A stretch of 64,000 nucleotides of DNA from the NCBI RefSeq assembly GCF_030272615.1, contig NC_081415.1, forward strand, positions 230,538,803 to 230,602,802, written 5' to 3'. Of the stretch, positions 55,400 to 64,000 are shown one piece after another. Each line of letters opens with the position of its first letter. Position 1 is the first letter of the stretch. Position numbers and translations under genes: made by a program. The notes below the pieces were generated by a model that had not been told where the DNA came from, made no database searches, and was given only the letters and a program-made list of their open reading frames with translations. The DNA comes from Cryptomeria japonica. Taxonomy: Eukaryota; Streptophyta; Pinopsida; Cupressales; Cupressaceae.

Positions 55400-56488
55400 T
55401 GATGGACTTGAAAAGCACTAAAAGGGGGGGGGTGAATCAGTGACACCAAAATAATACTACTTTAAACATTGACTAGTAGATATACTTAACAAGTTTGTTA
55501 AACACTATGCATGCAATCCAAAATGATATTAAATCATCCAAAACAAGTAAAACATCCACCATAACACAAGTGCTTATACATGGAAAACCCAAATGAGAAA
55601 AACTACAGTGAGATGGGACTCACAAGTTAACTATATGTAGAAATAGATAACTGACCAGTTAGGGTGTACATAAAGTTACTCTACTAGGTGCGAATCATGT
55701 TAAAGATCCCAAAGCTTAGTTAAAAGCTATACCCTATTAAAGGTAGTACCATGTTAGGAGTAACCTTGGTAGAGGATTTTTGAATCCAAACTAATGGATC
55801 ACCTAGTTAGAGGATTTGTATAGTGAATCTTGTTAGAGCCTATCTGGTTAGGAGATTTGACTGTTGTAGTGATTAGAAAACAACAGATGGTGTGATCTAG
55901 TAGTAGCACAACTTGCTTGATTAGATACTCTTCTACGCTCAAAACTTCTTTACCAACATACTCTACAACTTAAAACTTCTACCTTTGCATCAAAACATAT
56001 CTCCTTTGCTCATGTAAAAATAATTCATTGTGATGTCAATATATAGACATTTAGATTTCATGTTGGCCTTGAGAAATCATATCACAATTTTCTAGGTGCA
56101 GTGTATCTGGTTAAACAATCATAACTTATCAAAAAAATACCACCAAAATATTTGGGTAAGGATAACTCATCATGGCTAGTGATAACTCATCACACAATCA
56201 ATGAATACCGGTTGGATCAACATTACCGATTGGAGTTAAACATATAAACTATCTGACCATCAATGCTCCTTAGATGATCTCCACTGGATCTTTCTAGTTG
56301 ATGTCGAGTTATGAATATCCAAATATAAACATATCAGCTGACTGCATGCATATACTGGTTGTCACCATGTACCGGTTTGCAGTATAAATAACTTTGAAGT
56401 CACACTAGTAGACAATGTGAACATATGTGTGTGTATGTGTTACATGAATGACAACTTATAAATCATTACAATCATCATCAAGCCAACA
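55400..56488 (-). repeat. 5' LTR of A
   Basis: TGATGGACTTGAAAAGC...AAGCCAACA on the plus strand; TG...CA ends; 1089 bp. G9 run at 55422-55430. It is bounded by the PBS on one side and the target copy tcttg on the other. Confidence 0.92.
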
Positions 56489-56493
56489 TCTTG

Positions 56494-57301
56494 AATTTCA
56501 GTATGATGATGTTTTGATTCTAGTAATTTGAGTTGTTGTGGATGTTGCGGTGGTAATTCATGATGCTTGTGGATGTTTCTAGATCATGTACCTTTTATGT
56601 TGGTGGTTTGCATTGATCATTGTGCACATTATTGATGATTTTCTTCAATATGTTCATGTTATTCGGTTCTTACATGTCTTAACCGGTATTGATTGGTCTA
56701 CATATAATATTATAGCATGCGCAGTTATATTTTTATGGTGTGTGTTGATCCAACCTTATTGATTTATCCAAGGTTTATGTCATGTATTAATAAATGTTAT
56801 ATCTTTGTAATTGAGTATGCTAATATGGATGAATCTATGTGCAAATAATATACTAATCTTTCAAAGGAAAATAAAAAGTGTGGAGAGAAGGAATTTTTGC
56901 TTAACCAAAAGTATAACCAGGCATTAGGAGATGCTATTCTATCAGTTTATGATCTTTCAGATGTAATCTGAATTTGGTTGTAAGAAAGTGAGTCTTCCCT
57001 AGGTTGTAGCCCTTGTTGTTTGAGTAGTGAGCTCTAGGTAGTGTGCGTGAATGCATCTTCATTCCCCATTGTAATATTTCATACACTTCTAATAGAGTAT
57101 CATCATATTTTGGGTAGGTTCCCATGATGATTTTTCCCTTGACTGGGTTTTCCATGTCAAAAATATTTGTGTTATGTGTGTTCTTGATGTGTTGTTGATC
57201 TATGATTTCATGGTTAATTATCTGAACTTAGAATAAGTTTGATTTGTGTAAGTTTGTGAGATAAATGATTCAACCCCCTCTTAGTTGTTTGTAGATTATC
57301 A
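56494..57301 (+). repeat. 5' LTR of B, second part
   Basis: Continues the LTR interrupted at 40921 and matches 62240-63136. The AACCCCCTCTTAGTTG motif lies near 57273 and the LTR ends TTATCA at 57301. Confidence 0.8.
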
Positions 57302-57317
57302 AAGTTATTTAATTATT

Positions 57318-57330
57318 TGGTATTAGAGAA
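57318..57330 (+). promoter_or_regulatory. Primer-binding site of B
   Basis: TGGTATTAGAGAA, a degenerate form of the initiator Met tRNA site. It lies about 16 bases from the assigned LTR end, further than usual. Confidence 0.65.
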
Positions 57331-57370
57331 GGTTCCTCTAGAGAAGCTTAATCGCTTGAGGTTATCTAGG

Positions 57371-58437
57371 ATGGCAAATTATGAGAAGGACAATCTGAGA
57401 TTTGACGGTACTAACTATTCTCTTTGGAAGAGCCACATGGAGTGTTATATGAGATGCAATGGTAAAACTTACTAGACCATTACAAAGGACAAGTATATTA
57501 TTCATGCAAATGAACCTTCAACTCCGGATGAGATAAAGGAAGTTGAATGCAATATTAGGGCTAAGTAAGCATTGTTGAGTGCTCTAAATGATTCTGAAAT
57601 GACAAATGTTATGGGATTGTAGACTGCCCATGAGATCTGGGTGAAGTTGGAAACCCTGTATGAAGGAGACAGTTATGTGAAGATTGCTAAGTTGCAGAGC
57701 CTGAAAGGAAAGTATGAGATGTTGAGGATGAGAAAAGATGAGAATATTACTTTTTTTATGTAGAAATTGAATGATCTGGTGTGCAATATCAGATGTGCTG
57801 ATGGCAAGTTGGGAGAATCTAATATTGTTGCTAAACTGCTCAGATCCTTACCTAGATCCTACAAACATAAAGTTATTTCTATCGAGGAGATCTAGATAGT
57901 GACATATGTGACCAGAGACATGTTCATTGGTAAGCTATCAACCTTTGAGTTAAGTGAGTCTGGTGATTCCCTTCCTAATGTAGAATTTGCATTCAAAGAA
58001 ACTATTTCTAGAAAGGATAAGCAACGATATGATCCAAGAGAAAGTTATTCAAGGTGGATGTAAAGATATGAGAAGGAGATGAAAGAGATTGAAGAATAAG
58101 AGTGAGAGCTTGAGGATCTTGAAGCACTGATTCCCAAGAGATGGCCTAAAGGAGCCAGTAAGTATGAAGGAAAGTTTCCACTTAAATGTTTTTCATGCAA
58201 TAAGATAGGACATTTTGCCTCAAGGTGTCCAAAATGAGTTCCTATAAATCCTTAAAAACCTAAATTTATGAAGAGTTGTTATTATGTTGCAGATGAAGGC
58301 GTGTTTGATGATGAATCTGATAAGGGAAATACAAGTGAGAATGAATGGGTGTTTATTGCTATCAAGGAAGATGATCTAATACCTACTGATTTTTCTAGCT
58401 ACATGAATGAGGAAAGATCTTTGGATACACAAGTTGA
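57371..58437 (+). pseudogene. Copia B gag
   Basis: Starts MANYEKDNLRFDGTNYSLW. The Copia gag pattern follows: LRFDGTNYSLWKSHMECY, then HEIWVKLETLYEGDSYVKIA, then LQSLKGKYEMLRM, VAKLLRSLPRSYKH, and a canonical CCHC knuckle CFSCNKIGHFASRC near 58188. Stops (TAG, TAA, TGA) occur at about ten places, mostly where Q or W is expected. It would form the virus-like particle and bind the RNA. Confidence 0.85.
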
Positions 58438-58444
58438 GTTAATA

Positions 58445-61400
58445 GCAGATTATATCATCATATGATAGGTGATGAGAGTAAGTTTGTGAGCTTGGAAAAG
58501 TATGAAGGAGGAGTTGTAAGGTTTGGTGATGATAAAGCTAGTGTAATTCATGGTAGAGGTTCTATCTCTCTTGATGGTAAGCATAATACCAATGATGTCT
58601 TGTATGTAGAAGTCCTAAAGCATAATATTTTGAGTGTTGGATAGATGGTTGACAAGGGATATGATCTTTAGTTCAATAATGGCAAGCATAGAATCTTGGG
58701 TAGCTCCGGAATTGAGATTGCATCAGGTACAAAGACTAAAGGTAATATCTTTCACTTGAATAGTGCTAGTAAAAGATGTTTGATTGCTTAGGCTGATGAA
58801 ATTTGGTTATGGCATTGAAGGATGTGTCATGTGAATTTTGATAACATTATTAAGGTAAGTTCTACTCAAGCTGTGAGAGATCTTCCTAAGTTGATTAAAC
58901 CTTCTAACCCTATGTGCAAGGAATGTTAGTTAGAGAAACAAACAAAAGTATCTTTCAATAGTAAGATGCATTTTTTGAATGGATTGTTGGATCTTGTGCA
59001 TAATGATTTGTGTAGATCTTCTAGAGTCAAAATATTACAAGGAGACATATATTTCATGTTGCTTATTGATGACTATTATAAGATGAAGTGGGTTACTTTC
59101 TTGAGGGAGAAGTCTAAAGATTTAGAGAAGTTCAATATTTTCAAGGCTATGGTTGATATTGAGATATTTTTGAAGATGAAGTGTCTGAGATCTAACAGAG
59201 GTGGTGAATTCATTTCCAGTGAGTTTAATGCATTTTGTGAAGAACATGGGATAAGAAGACAATTATCTACTTTGAGAACCCCTCAGCAAAAAGGAGTTGT
59301 GGAAAGGAATAATAGAGCCATTCAAGAAACTGCTAGGATGATGATGATTGAAGGAAATGTTTTGCATGTTTATTGGAGAGAAGTTGTCAGATTTATTGTT
59401 TACACTCTTTATCAGGAACATATCAAAGGTGATACCGGTAAGACTCCTTATGAATAATGGTTTGGTCATGCTCCTACTGTTAAATATTTCAGAATTTTTA
59501 GAAGTAAATGCTATACTAGAGGAGATGAAGATTTGAGAAAGTTTGATGCTAGATGTGATGAAGGAATATTTCTTGGTTATTCTAATAAAAGAAAGGCCTA
59601 CCAGTGTTATAATAAGAGATTGAGAAAGATAGTTGAGTGTGAAAATGTTAGGGTTGATGAAGGCAATGAAGTCAGACCAGATCTTGCCGATATGATTCAG
59701 ATGATCAAAAAGATAGTTTAGATAAAGGCTAGAAAGTTCAAAGTCATAATCAAGCTCAGATTATTTTGGTGAATCTAGAGAATCAAGGTGAAGCAATTAG
59801 TGAAAATGCCGAAGAAAGAGCTCAAGAGTTTGAAATTCAAGAAAATCCTAACACTCCTAGGTATGTAAGATTGAATCATTCTAAAAATCAGATTTTAGGA
59901 GATAGGAATAAATGTGTTCAAACAAAAACAAGAATTGTTGCAGATCAGTTTGATTATTGTTTGATTTATAAGATTGAGGCTAAAGATGTGAATGAAGCAT
60001 GTAAAGATGAGCATTGGGTTAAATTTATGGAAGAGGAATTGAATCAGATTGAAAAGAACAATACATGGGTTCTTGTTCCCAAACCTAAGAACAAAAATGT
60101 AATTGGAACTAAATGGGTCTTTCAAAACAAATTGAATGAGCAAGATGAAGTTATTAGGAACAAAACAAGACTTGTTTGTAAAGGTTATTCTCAAATGGAA
60201 GGAATTTATTTTGAGGAGACTTTTTCTCTGGTGGCAACAATTGAAGCTGTTACATTATTTCTTGCTTATGTTGCTTACAAGGATTTCAGAGTCTATTAGA
60301 TGGATGTCAAGTCAGTATTTCTAAATGGTGAGTTGGAAGAAGAGGTGTATATAGAGCAACCAAATGGATTCCATTTGACTAATCAATAAGATATGGTGTG
60401 CCGATTGAAGAAAACATTGTATGGATTGAAGCATGCACCAAGAGAATGGTATGCCATATTGGATAAGTATATGCTCAAGCTAGGATTTAAAAAAGGCATT
60501 GATAGTAATATGTATTTCAAGATTGATCACAATAATACTTTGATTGTTGAATTTTTTATTGATGATATTATGTTTTGAGGAAATGATAGTTTGTGCAAAG
60601 AGTTTGCTAATGAGATACAAAAGAGTTTGAGATGTCTATGATTGGAGAGATGAAATTATTTCAAGGATTGCAAATTACTTAGTTAGATAAAAGGATCTTT
60701 ATATCTTAGTCCAAGTATAAGAAAGAGTTGCTGAAGAAGTTTGGTTTAGAGGACACAAAGCCAGTTGGAACTCCTATGGTGATCGAATGTAAGTTGACTA
60801 AGGATGATGATTCACATAAAGAAAATCAAACTAGATACAAATATATTAATGGTAGATTGTTATATTTGACTCAAACTAGATCAAATATCATGAATGTTGT
60901 TTGTCTTGTTGCTAGATTTCAAGTTGATCCTAAGGAATCTCATGTTGTAGCTGTTAAAAGAATATTCAAATATTTGAAAGGAACTATTGATTTTGGTTTA
61001 TGGTACCCTAAAGATGATGATTTCACTTTGAGTTCTTTTTTTGATGCTGTTTGGGCATGAGATGTTGATGACCAATAGACTACCAGTGGTGGTGCATTTT
61101 TATTGGGAAAAAGGTTGGTTTCTTGGTTGAGAAAAAAAATAAATCTATTTCTCTATCTAGTGTAGAGGCAAAATATATTTCTATTGCTAACAATTATACT
61201 TAAGTAATTTGGATGAAGCAAATATTAAAAGATATCAGAGTAGTATATGATGAGCCTATTGCTATCTACTATGACAATTCAAGCACAATTAACATTTCAA
61301 AGAATCTGGTGTTGCATTCCAAGACTAAGCATATATCTATGAAGTTTCACTTTTTGAGAGATAAGGTGAATGAGAAGTCAGATTGGAGTATGTGCCTACA

Positions 61401-61502
61401 AAGGAATAGATTATAGATATTTTCATGAAGCCCTTGCTTAAGGATACTTTTGAGTATCTCAGAGGGAAGTTAGGGGCAATTGCCCCTCTTGATCAGAACT
61501 AA
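58445..61502 (+). pseudogene. Copia B pol (protease remnant, integrase, RT, RNase H)
   Basis: Protease remnant at 58455: HHMIGDESKFVSLEKYEGG is present, but the preceding catalytic D-S-G segment is missing, with a frame change. GAG-pre-integrase at 58560-58930 (LKHNILSVG, WLWH.RMCHVNF, CKEC). Integrase core at 58966-59460: DLVHNDLCR, DDYYKMKWVTFL, SNRGGEFISSEF and VVERNNRAIQE, supplying D, D and E. RT at about 60000-60700: NTWVLVPKP, IGTKWVFQNKLNE, YGLKHAPREWY and a FIDDIMF active site. RNase H region at about 60900-61500: TRSNIMNVV, TTSGGAFLLGKRLVSW and EAKYIS. Many in-frame stops. Inactive. Confidence 0.9.
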
Positions 61503-61781
61503 GGTGCATTGGTATGCATCAATCTGGTGCATTTTACAGTCATATCTTGTGATCCAGATTGATGAGTGGAGGCTTCTAATCAGGGAGAGTAGTTAGTAGT
61601 CAGTTTTGTGAGTTAGTTTTTATGTTTTATGGTGAAAATATGTGTCTTTTCCATTGATGTTAAAGGTGGAGATAGTCATGTGAAAAACTCTATGGGGGAG
61701 AGAGTGAGACAAGTGATTTGGGAGAGAGATTTCTTTCTTTGTCATTGACTATTTTTTACATCATATGTTTCCATCAATGCC
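61503..61781 (+). other. Copia B 3' untranslated region
   Basis: Non-coding, leading into the PPT (CATCAATGCCAAAGGGGGA). Nothing else seen. Confidence 0.6.
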
Positions 61782-61793
61782 AAAGGGGGAGAT
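61782..61793 (+). promoter_or_regulatory. Polypurine tract of B
   Basis: AAAGGGGGAGAT directly before the 3' LTR, essentially the same as in F1b, C and A. Confidence 0.9.
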
Positions 61794-63136
61794 TGTTGGA
61801 TGTGTGGTGAGCTTGCTGCAAATATGTGCTTGAATGATACCTAGGCGATGTGTTGTCATTAATGTCAACATATTTCTCTATCTGTGGTAGTGATGATGTG
61901 AATTCAGTGAGTTGGTTTGCTTAGAATGTTGATGATCTGTGTTTGCAAATTAAAGAGTTTGTAGAGGATTGTGTCTAGATGATCTAGTGCAATTTTCAGA
62001 GGTTGACATGGTGATTTGAGTGAGTTATGGATATCTATGTTGTGGATGGTTTCTCAGTTGTTCAATGGTGGTAAAGCATTCAATATTTTGATCTGCATTG
62101 CTCTGCATTGTAATATCTTGATCTACGGATCTGGAGGAGTGTTTGGGATCTTGATGTGTATCTTCAATTCAACTGGTTCATGGTTTGGAGCTCCACAAGT
62201 GATTTTTCCAAGTTGTTTGTCATTTTAGTTAGTGTTCTTGAAGTTTGGTATGATGTTGATGTAATTCTAGTAACTCGAGTTGATGCAAGTATTACGGTGG
62301 TAATTCATGATGCTTATGGATGTTTTTGGATCATGTTCCTTTTGTGTTGGTGGTCCACATTGATAATTGTGCACATAATTGATAATTTTATTCAATATGT
62401 TTGTGTTATTTGGTTCTTGGCCAACTGGATGCTTGCAACGTGTTGTGAATGTTCAAGGCGTAATTCTTGGAGGTGTAGTGTGTTCGTGGTGATTGATTTG
62501 GGTACATGCTATGTCTTAACTGACATTGTTTGGTCTACATATGATATTATATCATGTGTGGTTATATTTTTGTGGTGTGTGTTGATCAAACCTTTTTGAT
62601 TTATTCAAGGTTTATGTCATGTATTAATAAATGCAATATCTTTGTAATTGAGTATGTCGTGGATGAATGTATGTGTGAATAATGTACCAATATTTTAAAG
62701 GCAAAGAAGAAGTGTTGAGAGAAGGAAGTTGTGCTTAACCAAAAATATAACCAAGCATTAGGAGATGCTATTCTACCATTTTATGATCTTTCAGATGTAA
62801 TTTGAATCTAGTTGTGAGATAGTGATTCTTCCCTAGATTGTAGCCCTTGTTGTTTGAGTAGTGAGCTCTAGGCAGTGTGCCTGAATGCATGTGCATTCCC
62901 CATTTTAATATTTCATATACTTCTAACAGAGTATCATCATATTGTGGGTAGGTTCCCACTATGTTTTTTCCCTTGACTAGGTTTTCCACGTCAAAAATCT
63001 TGGTTTTATGTGTGATCTTGATGCATTGTTCATTTATGCTTTCACGGTTAATTATCAGATTTGGGAATAAGTTTGATTTGTGTAAATTTGTGAGACAATT
63101 GATTCACCCCCCCTCTCAGTTGTTTTCCAGTTATCA
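61794..63136 (+). repeat. 3' LTR of B
   Basis: TGTTGGATGTGTGG...GTTATCA, 1343 bp. It contains the motifs TTCCCACTATGTTTTTTCCC and GGTTTTCCACGTCAAAA (about 62950-62995) and TTCACCCCCCCTCTCAGTTG near 63101. It is uninterrupted and serves to prove the split of the 5' LTR. Confidence 0.85.
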
Positions 63137-63192
63137 AATCTATTCCCTTAGTGGTCAACCACAAATAGTCACAACAAAAGCTATGAGGAGAT
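63137..63192. other. Short spacer with a possible polypurine tract
   Basis: Sequence after element B, ending CTATGAGGAGAT just before an LTR-like start at 63193. Probably the 3' end of the internal region of the element B inserted into. Confidence 0.35.
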
Positions 63193-64000
63193 TGTTAGAC
63201 TTGTGTGAATATTGTTGTCATTAATGTCAAACTAGATATCCGGTTTGGACCAGATAGTATATGCAGTTTTGTGTTATCTGAATTGGTCCAGATACTATAT
63301 GCAATTAGTATGTGTAGTTTCATGTTATAGACAAATGTTATGATGCAGTTAGATGGAGGTGATATGATGAGGTAATCTTTGGAAGATCTTCGTTCCAAAA
63401 TTTTGAGTTCTTATTAGTCCTAGTATCGGTTATGAGTTCTAGTATTAGCTGTTTTGGTTATGACAGTAGTATCTATTTGAGTTTTGTGTTACGGTATTAT
63501 TGATATGTGTGGAGTCTATATCTTACCAAGCTTGGAGATGTTATGCTTAATTTTGTAATAATGACTTAGTATTTTTGGGTTCAGATGACCCTGCCCCATT
63601 TTGGTAAATCAATATATGTATTGGAAAATGAAGTATAAAAAAGGAAGTGTGTAGAGATCTTGCAGAGGCCGACATGAATGTATTATTTATGTTGGATAAT
63701 GTTTTGGGCTTGGCTGACACACTATTTTGTGTTTGTATCCTCATGTGTGTATATATATACATATATATAGTACTATGTGTATGGTAGAGAGAGTATATGT
63801 GAAAAAGAGATTGAGAAAGTATATGAGGTGTGTATGCAGAAGATAGTAGAGAAGAAGAGTGTGTAGTGTGAGTTGTGGATAATGAAGGTAGATAGTGTTG
63901 TAGTGGTTCTTCACCAGACCCACTGTAGGACAATTGTATAAAGATCTTTAACCGGATCTATTGTAGGGTTTGTGAATTGTGAAGCTTAATATTAAAAATG
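63193..64000 (+). repeat. Start of a further LTR, running off the window
   Basis: TGTTAGACTTGTGTGAATAT... resembles the F-type LTR starts. A TATA-rich site lies at about 63748-63772 (TATATATATACATATATATA). CTTTAACCGGATCTATTGTA near 63947 recalls the leader repeats of the other LTRs. No coding sequence. Incomplete, so the family is unknown. Confidence 0.5.

Larger units (their letters stand above)
40922..56488 (-). mobile_element. Two-ORF non-autonomous LTR retrotransposon A, containing element C
   Basis: Minus strand: 5' LTR 55400-56488, PBS 55385-55397, ORF1 54045-55337, ORF2 50403-53555, PPT 50095-50107, 3' LTR 40922-41909 + 49977-50094. There is a perfect 5-bp target duplication tcttg at 40917-40921 and 56489-56493. 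It has the same two-gene architecture as F1 but a different family. No pol domains in the 5.3 kb internal region. Confidence 0.9.
40476..63136 (+). mobile_element. Copia retrotransposon B, autonomous type, with A and C nested in its 5' LTR
   Basis: 5' LTR 40476-40921 + 56494-57301, PBS 57318, gag 57371, pol to 61502, PPT 61782-61793, 3' LTR 61794-63136. The sequence around 40900-40921 and 56494 matches 62190-62260 in the 3' LTR, which proves the split. The domain order protease-integrase-RT-RNase H marks it as Ty1/Copia. Flanks share atctatt (40473-40479 and 63138-63144), so the exact ends or target duplication are slightly uncertain. Heavily decayed by stops. Confidence 0.85.

Noticed and set aside
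62016-62599. Plus-strand frames within the 3' LTR of B considered as a small membrane protein
   Set aside because: They lie wholly inside an LTR, and the 5' LTR copy does not preserve them as open.
40476-63136. Possibility that gag and integrase pieces near 57-61 kb are a host gene or a viral insertion
   Set aside because: Flanking LTRs, PBS, PPT and the Copia domain order identify an ordinary LTR retrotransposon.

Overview
This window is plant nuclear DNA. It is gene-poor, AT-rich and made almost entirely of nested, decayed retrotransposons, as expected of a large plant genome (a gymnosperm-like genome is an inference; nothing is species-diagnostic). Evidence for a plant: plant-type Copia gag-pol, a plant L1-type LINE with a DUF4283-like ORF1 and a C-terminal RNase H, initiator-Met-tRNA primer sites (TGGTATCAGAGC) and 5-bp target duplications. 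I see no intact host gene, rRNA, tRNA or CRISPR array. Family names F1, A, B, C, F4 and F6 are labels used only here.

Layout. 1-16.7 kb: a broken Pro/Ser-rich retroelement ORF (1.0-3.4, 12.3-12.7 and 14.25-14.4 kb) split by a solo LTR (F6, 1170-2703, perfect TSD) and by an LTR (F4, 3430-4647 + 12095-12258). The F4 LTR itself holds a complete minus-strand two-ORF LTR element (F1a, 4648-12094). A further LTR with its own PPT and PBS lies at 15.8-16.7 kb. 17.6-18.9 kb: a field of degenerate short repeats around a TATA box. 19.6-27.65 kb: a LINE with ORF1, ORF2 (endonuclease, RT, RNase H) and a third ORF downstream. 28.4-30.7 kb: small element relics. 30.7-39.7 kb: an LTR beginning TGTAGACACC that contains a second F1 element (F1b, 30757-38297, perfect TSD aatta). 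40.5-63.1 kb: a three-level nest in which element C (41910-49976) lies inside the 3' LTR of element A (40922-56488, minus, perfect TSD tcttg), which lies inside the 5' LTR of Copia element B (40476-63136). A further LTR starts at 63193 and leaves the window.

The most interesting content is the group of LTR elements F1a, F1b, A and C. All four carry no protease, integrase, RT or RNase H. Instead each encodes the same two proteins: ORF1 (coiled coil plus 4-5 CCHC zinc knuckles, Gag-like) and ORF2 (about 1050-1180 codons, an unrecognised conserved N-terminal region plus a long charged helical region). Between the ORFs lies a gap of roughly 430-520 bp with a TATA-like box about 250-265 bp before the ORF2 start in all four. 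Their LTR ends, PBS, PPT and U5-like motif match those of the autonomous Copia element B, so I infer that they are Copia-dependent, two-gene non-autonomous elements. The LINE also carries a third ORF (about 540 codons) that resembles their ORF2 in broad layout.

All elements are inactivated mainly by TAG/TGA/TAA codons at places where Q, W or R is expected, the pattern of C-to-T decay in methylated DNA. Coordinates of LTR ends marked with target duplications are firm; other boundaries are read by eye.
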